Shown: in pieces, positions 16,914 through 25,095 of the stretch
Layout of the letters: each line of letters opens with the position of its first letter
Numbering within the stretch: position 1 is the first letter of the stretch
From: Sandaracinaceae bacterium
Lineage (GTDB): Bacteria > Myxococcota_A > Polyangia > Polyangiales > Houyiibacteriaceae
Length of the DNA: 64,000 nt
Assembly: GCA_020633055.1 (NCBI GenBank)
Contig: JACKEJ010000008.1
Span: forward strand, 124,001 to 188,000
Direction: 5' to 3'
Translations under genes and position numbers: made by a program
Notes under the pieces: model-generated
What the model saw: only the letters and a program-made list of their open reading frames with translations
The model's database searches: none
Told to the model about the DNA's origin: nothing

Positions 16914-17093
16914 CTCCGCTTGCATTCCAACGACAGAACCCGAGTGAAATCACGGATGGCAGAGCACGGCATGTCTGCTGGCCCATTGCGAGCGCCGACC
17001 CATAGATTGTGCCCGCCACCCTTTTCGAATCCCACGGTGCGCCGCCGCTTCGAGCGGCAACTCAGAGCGCGGACAGAAGGCTGAAAGAACTCG

Positions 17094-17219
17094 TTTTCAC
17101 GTCGGTTGGTCACGACTCAAACAGCAAATATCGACACACACAACGTGCGGTCACTTGACTTCATGTGGCACTTCACAGAAGCCGACATGAACGTGCCTTC
17201 GCAAGTGTCCGAGATGTTT
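17094..17219 (+). repeat. IS110 3'-flank repeat, copy 2
   Basis: Identical to 5850-5975. After 17220 the sequence (GTATATTCTGCGCAG) still resembles the copy-3 flank (GTGTATTCTGCGCAG at about 23214) for about 35 bp, whereas copy 1 does not, so the similarity between copies 2 and 3 extends beyond that of copies 1 and 2. Confidence 0.6.
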
Positions 17220-17352
17220 ACATAATGTATATTCTGCGCAGCACGCTGTGGCTCAGTACTCGGTGAGCGCTCCGCGTTCGCATCCGGACCGCGCATGTGG
17301 CGTTTCGCGAACTCGACCGCTCGGCACGCCAGGTCGCCCAGCGCCGCCTTCG

Positions 17353-20300
17353 CTACGGCGCGAGCAGGTTCGCGACGAGCGCGCCGCTCGACGCAGGGGC
17401 TCCCGGGATCATCCCCCCGGTAGATCCGACGACGATGGCGGTGTCGCCGATCCCCGCGGCGGCGTCGTAAACCAACTCCGTCATGTCGGAACCGATCATC
17501 CGGTTCCACGTAACGCTGCCATTCACGCTCGACAGGCGGAGCGCCAACGCGTCCCAGCCGCCCTGGTGGGTCTCGCCGGGCCAGACGTCCTGCGTGTACA
17601 CGCCCAGCACCAGCCCGCCCGTGGGCGCAACGTCCAGGTAGCCGCCGCGGTCGGCGGCGGTGGTCCCGTACTGCCGAATCCACGTGAGGCCGCCATCCGG
17701 GTCGAGCTGCATCGCGAACACGTCCCAGCTCCCGAAGTCCGTCTGGGTGTCGAGCGCGCCGGAGCACTCTCCGCCGACATAGATGTTGCCCATCCCGTCG
17801 AGCGCGATCGAGAGACCGCGAGCCCAGGCGGTCGAACCTCCAAATTGCTCGGTCCAGAGGAGCGCGCCGCTCGAGTCGTACTTCATCACGAAGGCGTCCT
17901 GGCCGCCCACCGCGGTGGCCCCTGGGAGCTCGCCATCGGTGAAGCCAGTCACCACGAGGTTGCCCACCGCGTCGGTCGCGAGCGCCATCGCCTGGTCGCC
18001 CGCGGTGGTGCCGACCTGGTCGGTCCAGAGCAGCCCTCCGTCGGTGTCGTATGCGCGAACGAAGAGGTCGTCCCCGCCCTGGTTGGTCTCGCTCGGAAAC
18101 GCGCCACCGGTCCGGCCCCCGACGAAGACGTTCCCATTCGCGTCGGCCGTGATCCCGAACGGCCACTCCGTTCCGGCCGTGCCGAACTGTCGATTCCACA
18201 CGAGGGCGCCGGCGCGGGTGTACTTGAGTACGACGCCGTCGCGCCCCCCCGCGCTCGTCTCCCCGGGGATGGTTCCGGACGTGTACCCACTGACGACGAT
18301 GTCCCCCGACCCGTCGAACGCGACCCCAGTGGGGCGAACGCCAGTGAATGTGGCGCTCGTCCAGCGCTCCACGCCGTCCGCCGCGTAGAGGCGGACGCGA
18401 GTGGAAGACCCGACCTCCACCGCCACCACGACATCTCCGTTTGCCGCCACGTCCACACCGACCGCGGTCGTATCGAAGACGTCGAGCCAGTCGCCCACGC
18501 AGAGACTGTCGGCCGTCGCGGTGCCGGCCAAGGCTTCGATTTCGTCCACACCGCAGACCGTCCAAGTCGCACATGAAGCCTGATCCGACGTATCCGTGAA
18601 GGTGCCGGAGGCGCAGGGGGAGCATGTCCGATCCCCATCGGCCGAGCCCTCGACTTCGATGTACTCCCCGGGGACGCACGTCGTCCACGCGCTGCAACTG
18701 AGCTCGTTGGTCGCCTCGGTAAAGGATCCGGCCGCGCACAGCGCGCACGTTCGATCGGTCGTCGCGTCACCCTCTGCGAGCACGTACTCACCCGCAGCGC
18801 AGTCCGTGCGGCCGACGCACGCCGTCGCCGGATCCGCGTCATCGTCCCATGTGGTGCTCGAGCACGCGACCGGCGCCGCCGTGTCTCCCGCGCAATACTC
18901 CCCCGCCGCGCAATCCGCGCACGTCACATCGGTCGTCGCGGTCCCCGCCGCCGTCTGCGTCGTCCCCGCCGGGCACGTCCCGTGGTCGCTGCAGCTCCCC
19001 GCGTTCGTCGCGTCGCTGAAGGCCCCCCCCGCGCACGCCGCGCATGCCCGATCCACGCTCGCCGACGGCGTGTTGCTCACGTACTCACCCGGATCGCAGT
19101 CCTGCCACGTCGCGCACGTCGTCGCGTTCGTCGCGTCGTTGTACGTCCCCCCCGCGCACCCCGCGCACGTCCGATCCTCCGTGACCGACCCGTCGTAGCT
19201 CACGTACTCCCCGGCCCCGCAGTCCGTCCGGTCGACGCACGCCGTCGCCGGGGCGGCGTCGTCGTCCCACGTCGCGCTCGAGCACGCCACCGGCGCCGTG
19301 GTCCCACCGGCGCAGTACTCTCCCGCGGCGCAGTCCGCGCACTCCGGCGCCATCGTCGCGGTCCCCGCCGCCGTCTGTGTCGTCCCCGCGGGGCACGCCC
19401 CGTGGTCCGTGCAGCTCCCCGCGTTCGTCGCGTCGCTGTAGGTCCCGACCGCGCACATCGCGCACGCGCGATCCACGCTCGCCGACGGCGTGTTGCTCAC
19501 GTACTCGCCCGGATCGCAGTCCTGCCACGTCGCGCAGATCGTCGCGTTCGTCGTCGTGCTGAAGCTCCCCGAGGCGCACCCCGTGCAGGTCCGGTCCGCC
19601 GCCGCGCTCCCCGCGGTCTCTTCGTATTCGCCCGGCACGCAGTCGGTCCAGTCCGCGCACGTCGCTTCGTTGGCGGTCGCCGTGAACGCGCCGTCCGCGC
19701 ACGCGTCGCACTCCCGATCCGCGGTGGTGCTCCCCGCCACGCTCACGTAGCTGCCCGCCGCGCAGACCGTCCAGGCCGAGCAGCTCGTCGCGTTGGTCGC
19801 GTCGCTGTACGTCCCGATGGCGCACGCCGCGCAGGTCCGGTCGTTCGTCGCGTCCCCCTCGGCCGTCACCCGCTGCCCCGCCGCGCACACCGTCCGCGCG
19901 ACGCACGCCGTCGTCGGGTCCGCGTCGTCATCCCAGGTGCCGTCGCCGTCGTCACACGCGACGCGCGCGGCCTCACCACCGGCGCAGTACTCGCCCGCGC
20001 TGCACGCTTCGCAGGTCGGCGGCGTCGTCGCGTCGCCCGCCGCCGTCTGCACCGTCCCCGCCGCGCACGCGTCCGCGTCGAGGCACAAGGACTGGTTCGG
20101 CCCCGACGTGTACGTCCCGTCCGCGCACGCCATGCAGGCGCGGTCGTTCGTCGGGCTGCCCGCCGTCGACACATACGTCCCCGCCGTGCACACGGTCCAT
20201 GCCTCGCATTGTGTCGCGTTGGGCCCGTCGCTGTAGGTCGAGCTCGCGCAACTCCCGCAGGTCCGGTCCGTCGTCGCGCTGCCGCTCGCGTCGACATACG

Positions 20301-21249
20301 TCCCGGCCGCGCAGTCGGACCACGCCACGCATTGCGCCACGTTCGCGCTCGCCGTGTACGTCCCGTCCGCGCACGCCGTGCACTCCCGATCCCTCGTCGC
20401 CGTCCCCGCGGTCGAGACATACGTCCCCGCCGCACACACCGTCCAGTCCGCACACGCCGGCGCGTTCGTCTCCGTGCTGTACCGCCCGCTCGCGCACGCC
20501 GTGCACGCCCGGTCCGTCGTCGCATCGCCCACGCCGCTCACGTACGTCCCCGCCAGACAATCCGTCTGTGTCACGCACGCCGTCGAAGGGTCCCCGTCGT
20601 GGTCCCAGGTCCCCGACGCGCACGCCTCCGCCGCGGACTCCCCGCCCGCGCAGTACGTCCCCGCGACGCACGCCTCGCACACCGGCGGTGTCGTCGACGT
20701 CGCGGCCGCCGTCTGCAGCGTGCCCGGCGCGCACCCCGTCACCGCCACGCAGACCGACTGGTTCGGCCCCGTCGTGTATGTCCCGCTCGCGCACGAGGCG
20801 CACTCCTGGTCCGCCGTCATGCTCCCCGCGACGCTCACGTACTCGCCAGCCGGGCACACCGTCCACGCCGAGCACGAGCTCGCCCCCGCCGCGTCGCTGT
20901 ACGTCCCCGACGCGCACGCCGTGCACACCGCGTCGCTCGTCGCCGTGCCCGCCGCCGTCTCGTACTGCCCCGCGAGGCAGCCGGTGAACGGCTCACATTG
21001 GCTCGCGTTCGCGCCGCGGCTGTACGTCCCCGCCGCGCACGCCGCGCACGCCCGGTCGCTCTCCGCCGTCCCCGCCTCGCTTACGTACTCGCCCGCCGCG
21101 CACGTTGTCCACGCCACGCACGCCGTCGAGGCGTCCCCGTCGTCATCCCACGTCCCCGACGCACACGGATCCGCCGGCGCTCCCCCGTCGCAGCCCATCA
21201 CCATTGCCAGCGACGTCGCCGCCACAAACCAGACCGAATTCCGCCTCAT
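17353..21249 (-). CDS. Large Cys-rich, beta-propeller surface lipoprotein
   Basis: A 1298-residue lipoprotein. The ATG at 21249 gives a signal peptide MRRNSVWFVAATSLAMVMGC with the lipobox VMGC. Residues about 25-930 are about twenty Cys-rich units of the TNFR/GCC2-GCC3 type (pattern CxxCAxGTYSDATNAxxCxxW, then CxAGxYVSxAGxxTxDRxC), found in large extracellular proteins of myxobacteria. The last about 350 residues are SBBP-type propeller blades (for example DAFVMKYDSSGALLWTEQFG) with recurring PGET and DGxG. Two Cys-rich blocks are duplicated with a 420-bp period (same 20-bp string at 19061 and 19481). Likely exported to the outer membrane for binding; ligand unknown. It sits between two direct IS110 copies. 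Confidence 0.9.
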   Translation of the reverse strand: MRRNSVWFVAATSLAMVMGCDGGAPADPCASGTWDDDGDASTACVAWTTCAAGEYVSEAGTAESDRACAACAAGTYSRGANASQCEPFTGCLAGQYETAAGTATSDAVCTACASGTYSDAAGASSCSAWTVCPAGEYVSVAGSMTADQECASCASGTYTTGPNQSVCVAVTGCAPGTLQTAAATSTTPPVCEACVAGTYCAGGESAAEACASGTWDHDGDPSTACVTQTDCLAGTYVSGVGDATTDRACTACASGRYSTETNAPACADWTVCAAGTYVSTAGTATRDRECTACADGTYTASANVAQCVAWSDCAAGTYVDASGSATTDRTCGSCASSTYSDGPNATQCEAWTVCTAGTYVSTAGSPTNDRACMACADGTYTSGPNQSLCLDADACAAGTVQTAAGDATTPPTCEACSAGEYCAGGEAARVACDDGDGTWDDDADPTTACVARTVCAAGQRVTAEGDATNDRTCAACAIGTYSDATNATSCSAWTVCAAGSYVSVAGSTTADRECDACADGAFTATANEATCADWTDCVPGEYEETAGSAAADRTCTGCASGSFSTTTNATICATWQDCDPGEYVSNTPSASVDRACAMCAVGTYSDATNAGSCTDHGACPAGTTQTAAGTATMAPECADCAAGEYCAGGTTAPVACSSATWDDDAAPATACVDRTDCGAGEYVSYDGSVTEDRTCAGCAGGTYNDATNATTCATWQDCDPGEYVSNTPSASVDRACAACAGGAFSDATNAGSCSDHGTCPAGTTQTAAGTATTDVTCADCAAGEYCAGDTAAPVACSSTTWDDDADPATACVGRTDCAAGEYVLAEGDATTDRTCALCAAGSFTEATNELSCSAWTTCVPGEYIEVEGSADGDRTCSPCASGTFTDTSDQASCATWTVCGVDEIEALAGTATADSLCVGDWLDVFDTTAVGVDVAANGDVVVAVEVGSSTRVRLYAADGVERWTSATFTGVRPTGVAFDGSGDIVVSGYTSGTIPGETSAGGRDGVVLKYTRAGALVWNRQFGTAGTEWPFGITADANGNVFVGGRTGGAFPSETNQGGDDLFVRAYDTDGGLLWTDQVGTTAGDQAMALATDAVGNLVVTGFTDGELPGATAVGGQDAFVMKYDSSGALLWTEQFGGSTAWARGLSIALDGMGNIYVGGECSGALDTQTDFGSWDVFAMQLDPDGGLTWIRQYGTTAADRGGYLDVAPTGGLVLGVYTQDVWPGETHQGGWDALALRLSSVNGSVTWNRMIGSDMTELVYDAAAGIGDTAIVVGSTGGMIPGAPASSGALVANLLAP

Positions 21250-21350
21250 TCTCCGATGCTTGTACACCAGCACGGTGGAAAATTCCACGCGAATCACTAG
21301 GGAGTGTCTTCAAAATTCGGACCGAGTCTGGCGAAGCGCCGCGCCGACGG

Positions 21351-21695
21351 ATGCGACGTCGACGAGCTGAGGAGATACAGAGCATCTTCGAGCGGGAGTC
21401 GATGGCGCAGGCGGTGGGCGCGCCGCCGACGCCCGACGAGCTCACCCAGGTCGCCCAGGAAATCCAAGGCGACATCGTCCTCTGCTTCGACGACCCGCCG
21501 GGCGAGGTGATCGTGCAGACGACGATCCGCGGCGACACCGGCGCGTTCTTCGGCCTTCAGCTCGCGGGTCCGGACGCGGAGCGCGCCGACATCGAGTGCA
21601 TCTACGAGGTGCTCCACGAGGCGCCGCGCTTTCGTCGCTTCGAGGGTGAGCTCGAGGTGCAGTGGCGCGTCGGCGACGTGGCCTCCGAGCCCTGA
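21351..21695 (+). CDS. Hypothetical acidic protein
   Basis: A 114-residue frame, RRRRAEEIQSIFERES followed by GAPPTPDELTQVAQEIQGDI and a beta-rich segment (GEVIVQTTIRGDTGAFFGLQ). The composition is protein-like. A shorter version from the ATG at 21402 is possible. It is only 100 bp from the divergent lipoprotein start and 70 bp before IS110 copy 3. No family recognised; the N-terminus could be truncated. Confidence 0.4.
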   Translation: MRRRRAEEIQSIFERESMAQAVGAPPTPDELTQVAQEIQGDIVLCFDDPPGEVIVQTTIRGDTGAFFGLQLAGPDAERADIECIYEVLHEAPRFRRFEGELEVQWRVGDVASEP

Positions 21696-21764
21696 CGAGT
21701 CGGCGCCACGTCCGAACTCTGCGCTCGAGTCCGGGGCGCCCGGCTACAGCGCCGCCCGAACCGT

Positions 21765-23079
21765 GCCCATAGATGGGATGAAGCGCCGCCGTCCCTCTCC
21801 GGCGGCATACTGAAGGCTGCGACGCGGAGCCGCGAAAGGAGACGCTACGATGGACCACATAGGCATCGACGTTCACAAGGCTAGCACTCAGGTCTGCATC
21901 CAGGGAGCGGACGGTGAGCTGCAGGAGTTTCGGATCCCGACGACTCGTGACCGGCTCATCGAGACGTTCGGCGCGATGGCGCCCGGCAAGGTGCTGTTGG
22001 AGGCCTCGACGGAGAGCGAGTGGGTCGCGCGATGTCTCGAGCGGGTGGGCCACGAGGTGGTAGTCGCCGACCCGGGATTCGCGCCGATGTACGCCACACG
22101 GAGCCGGAAGGTGAAGACCGACCGACGCGACGCACGGTGCCTCGCGGAGGCATGCCAGCTGGGCGCGTACCGGGCGGCCCATCGGACGTCTGACGCGAGC
22201 CGTCACCTGCGCGACTTGGTGCTAGCGCGCAAGCTGCAAGTTCGCATGCGTAGCCAGACGATTGTCACGTTGCGGTCCATTCTGCGGCGAGAAGGGTTTC
22301 GGCTTCGGAGCGGTGGTGTCGCATCCTTTCGGACGCGGCTGGAGGAACTCGAATTACCCGCGGAGACCGCGGAGGTCATGGCGCCGCTGCTGGACCTCAT
22401 CGACACGCTCACCGCTTCCATCAAGCAATCGGAACGCGGTGTCGCGGACCAGCTCGCGCTGCACCCCCGGGCAGCCCGACTCACGACCGTGCCGGGCATC
22501 GGGCCGGTCACGGCCATCACCTTCCACGCCACGATGGACGACAGCAGCCGCTTTGCGTCTGCCCGTGCCGTCCGCGCGTACCTCGGCCTTGTCCCCTCCG
22601 AGCGCAGCAGCGGCGAGAAGCGGCAGCTTGGCCACATCACCAAACGCGGTCAGACCGAGCTCCGGAGCCTGCTCGTCGAGGCCGCCTGGCGCATCGTGCG
22701 CAGCACCAGTGACGACACACTCGCGATGCGCAACTGGGCGGCCGGCATCACCGCACGCAGAGGCCGCGCCATCGCGGTCGTGGCGGACGCCCGCAAACTC
22801 GCGGGCGTCCTCTTCGTGATGTGGCGTGACGAGCACGACTTCGCGCCTCGGCGCACGAACACGCAGCCCCCAAGACCTTTGGCCGCTTCGGCGGCCTGAC
22901 TCCGCTTGCATTCCAACGACAGAACCCGAGTGAAATCACGGATGGCAGAGCACGGCATGTCTGCTGGCCCATTGCGAGCGCCGACCCATAGATTGTGCCC
23001 GCCACCCTTTTCGAATCCCACGGTGCGCCGCCGCTTCGAGCGGCAACTCAGAGCGCGGACAGAAGGCTGAAAGAACTCG
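21765..23079 (+). mobile_element. IS110-family element, copy 3 (intact)
   Basis: Same left boundary and same body as copy 1. The left flank (CGCCCGAACCGT) is unrelated to the other two. Right of 23079 the match to copies 1 and 2 falls abruptly from near 100% to about 80%, which marks either the true element end or a recombination point. Confidence 0.85.
21850..22899 (+). CDS. IS110-family DEDD transposase, copy 3
   Basis: A full-length 349-residue copy with Asp7, Glu51, Asp91 and Asp94 and the serine-containing C-terminal domain all present. It differs from copy 1 by the AL-to-AD change in the segment before ARKLAGVLFVMWRDE. Whether that acidic residue disables the protein is unknown. The ribosome site AAAGGAG is kept. 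Confidence 0.95.
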   Translation: MDHIGIDVHKASTQVCIQGADGELQEFRIPTTRDRLIETFGAMAPGKVLLEASTESEWVARCLERVGHEVVVADPGFAPMYATRSRKVKTDRRDARCLAEACQLGAYRAAHRTSDASRHLRDLVLARKLQVRMRSQTIVTLRSILRREGFRLRSGGVASFRTRLEELELPAETAEVMAPLLDLIDTLTASIKQSERGVADQLALHPRAARLTTVPGIGPVTAITFHATMDDSSRFASARAVRAYLGLVPSERSSGEKRQLGHITKRGQTELRSLLVEAAWRIVRSTSDDTLAMRNWAAGITARRGRAIAVVADARKLAGVLFVMWRDEHDFAPRRTNTQPPRPLAASAA

Positions 23080-23207
23080 CTTTCACGTCGTTTGGCGAAA
23101 TCTCAAACAGCAAACATCAACACAAGCAACGCACGGTCACTTGACTTCATGTGGCGCTTCACAGAAGCCGACATGAACACGCCTTCGCCAGCACTTAATA
23201 CGTGGAC
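23080..23207 (+). repeat. IS110 3'-flank repeat, diverged copy 3
   Basis: About 80% similar to 5850-5975 and 17094-17219, in contrast with the near-identical IS body just upstream. Substitutions are spread evenly, with the core CGGTCACTTGACTTCATGTG unchanged. Confidence 0.55.
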
Positions 23208-23834
23208 ATGACGTGTATTCTGCGCAGTGGGCTGTGTCTCAACGCGCATGAACCTCTTCGGCACGTCTGCAGGGTGCCATGCGAGGGGCTCCAAGGGGTA
23301 GCCCGGGCCTGAACTTGGCGCTTCGGACGGAGAGATGCCTCGAGAGGGCCGCCGTGGGCGCTCACCAGGAGTGTTCGGATGTGTCCTGGGTGTTGCGCAG
23401 GCGCACAACGGCAGCGGTCTTGGCGCGCGCTTACGGTGACGCCAGGGCGCTGCTAGCCGACAGCCAGGGTGCAGGCGCGCGTTGGCGGCGAAGCTGCATC
23501 AGCTTCGAGCGCGTCGAGAACACCGTGCCCGTGTGGGTGTAAGCCAGTAGCGAACACTGCCGCCGCCAGCACACCCCTTGACGCCCGCACACCCGCGCCC
23601 GAGGGAGGAGCGCATGTCCACCCGAACACGAACATCCGCAGGCGCGCGCGCTGTGGGCCCTCGCGGCGCTACAGCGTCTGCGCGCGTGTTCGTGACGGTG
23701 GTCACGCGTCTGCGCACGTCTGCTGGTCCCGCTTCCTAGCGAACGGACCGCCTCGCGCCCTCGCACACCCCTGTCGCGGCAGGGCGTGGTGCGCGTGGTG
23801 CGCCCTGGGCCCTCCCGCACTTCTGGAGAGACCC
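23208..23834. other. About 630 bp without a recognisable gene, upstream of the EF-Tu paralogue
   Basis: Frames here are Arg/Ala/Pro-rich shadows with no family resemblance. The segment may hold the promoter and a long leader of the EF-Tu gene; I saw no tRNA or clear riboswitch. Confidence 0.4.
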
Positions 23835-25013
23835 ATGAACGAGAAGCAGCAGCAACCCAAGACCCACGTCAACGTCGGCACCATCGGGCACGTCGACCAC
23901 GGCAAGACCACGCTCACCGCCGCGCTCAGCGCGGTGGCCACGCACCGCCACGGCGGCGTGCGCAAGGGCTTCGCCGAGATCGACAGCGCGCCCGAGGAGC
24001 GTCGACGGGGCATCACCATCACCGCCGCGCACGTGGCCTACGAGACCGCGGCGCGCGGCTACGCGCACATCGACTGCCCGGGACACGCGGACTTCGTCAA
24101 GAACATGATCACGGGCGCCTCCCAGATGGACGGCGCGATCCTGCTCGTGGACGGGTCGGCCGGCCCCGAGGCGCAGACGCGCGAGCACGTGCTCTTGGCG
24201 CGTCAGGTCGGCGTGGCGCACGTGGTCGTGTTCATCAACAAGATGGACGTGGCCGACGCGGAGCTGGCGGAGCTGGTGGAGCTCGAGACGCAGGAGCTGC
24301 TGCAGGCGCAGGGCTACGACCCCGTGTTCGTGCGGGGCTCGGCGCTCGCTGCGCTGACGGCCGCCTCGGAGGGCCGCTTCGACGGCCCCGAGGTGCAGTG
24401 CATCGACGCGCTGCTGGCCGCGCTCGACGAGCACATCCCCGCTCCCGAGCGCGACCTGGCGAGCCCCTTCATGATGCCCATCGAGGGCGCCTGCACCATC
24501 TCGGGGCGGGGCACGGTCGTGACGGGGCGCGTGGAGCGCGGCGTGCTCGTCGCGGGGCAGAAGGTGCACGTCATCGGCGGCGAGGCGCTGATCGAGGCCG
24601 TCGTGATCGGGACCCAAGAGTTCCACCAGGACGTCCCCGAGGCGCGCGCCGGACACAACGTGGGCCTCTTGCTCCGCGGGGTCGCCCGCGGTGAGGTACG
24701 TCGCGGCATGCTCGTCGTGGCGCCCCACACCATCCGCGCCCGCACGGTCGGCAAGGCCGAGATCTTCGTCCTCACCGCCAGTGAGGGCGGGCGCAAGCGC
24801 GGCTTCGGCAGCGGCTACACCCCCCAGCTCTACTTCGGCGCCACCGACGTCCCCGCGCGCCTGCTCGTGGACGACGGCCAGGTGAGCCCGGGCGACCACA
24901 CCACGGTCGGCTTCGAGCTCGCGCGCCCCATCGCCATCGAGGTGGGCATGCGCTTCGCCATGCGCGAGGGCGGCCGCACCATCGGCGCGGGCGTCGTGAC
25001 CGAGGCGAGCTGA
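23835..25013 (+). CDS. tuf: Divergent orphan elongation factor Tu paralogue
   Basis: A 392-residue EF-Tu. GTPase motifs: G1 GHVDHGKT (18-25), switch I RGITI (58-62), G3 DCPGH (80-84), G4 NKMD (135-138), followed by the two beta-barrel domains (GRGTVVTGRVERGVLVAGQK; TIGAGVVTE at the end). EF-Tu carries aminoacyl-tRNA to the ribosome. Positions that are nearly fixed elsewhere are changed: the usual VSAADGPMPQTREH is VDGSAGPEAQTREH, and NKVDMVDDEEL is NKMDVADAEL. The gene stands alone, away from rpsL/rpsG/fusA and from tRNA genes. It is probably a second, specialised tuf. The ATG with upstream TCTGGAGAG was chosen; the longer frame upstream is not protein-like. Confidence 0.88.
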   Translation: MNEKQQQPKTHVNVGTIGHVDHGKTTLTAALSAVATHRHGGVRKGFAEIDSAPEERRRGITITAAHVAYETAARGYAHIDCPGHADFVKNMITGASQMDGAILLVDGSAGPEAQTREHVLLARQVGVAHVVVFINKMDVADAELAELVELETQELLQAQGYDPVFVRGSALAALTAASEGRFDGPEVQCIDALLAALDEHIPAPERDLASPFMMPIEGACTISGRGTVVTGRVERGVLVAGQKVHVIGGEALIEAVVIGTQEFHQDVPEARAGHNVGLLLRGVARGEVRRGMLVVAPHTIRARTVGKAEIFVLTASEGGRKRGFGSGYTPQLYFGATDVPARLLVDDGQVSPGDHTTVGFELARPIAIEVGMRFAMREGGRTIGAGVVTEAS

Positions 25014-25095
25014 ACACACGCTGAGCGCGGCGGCCCGGCCGGGTCCCTCCACGGGGCACCGCCGGGTCGCCGCGCCCGCGCCTAGCCTCGGCGCG

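Larger units (their letters stand above)
13453..17093 (+). mobile_element. IS110-family element, copy 2, interrupted by a DDE-type IS
   Basis: Left part 13453-13570 and right part 15892-17093 match copies 1 and 3. The insertion lies between codons 11 and 12 of the transposase. The left end is joined to unrelated sequence (CTTCCGGCAG) compared with the other copies. The transposase carries the ADARKL variant and downstream bases like copy 3 (CGACCCATAGATTG), so copies 2 and 3 are the closer pair. Confidence 0.9.

Noticed and set aside
17353..21150. Tandem repeats considered as a CRISPR array
   Set aside because: Periodicity is that of in-frame Cys-rich protein units, repeats are variable and there are no uniform spacers or cas genes.
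18982..21300. Long plus-strand open frame of about 770 codons opposite the Cys-rich lipoprotein
   Set aside because: Almost entirely Arg/Pro/Ala/His with no domain; it is the complement of GC-rich repeats.
4535..23079. The whole island as one composite transposon bounded by IS110 copies
   Set aside because: All three copies are in the same orientation with unrelated left flanks and no target duplication, and IS110 elements are not known to move composite units this way; independent insertions are simpler.
23469..23834. In-frame upstream extension of the EF-Tu gene
   Set aside because: Arg/Cys/Ala-rich and unrelated to EF-Tu; the MNEKQQQPKTHVNVG start with a ribosome site is the normal N-terminus.
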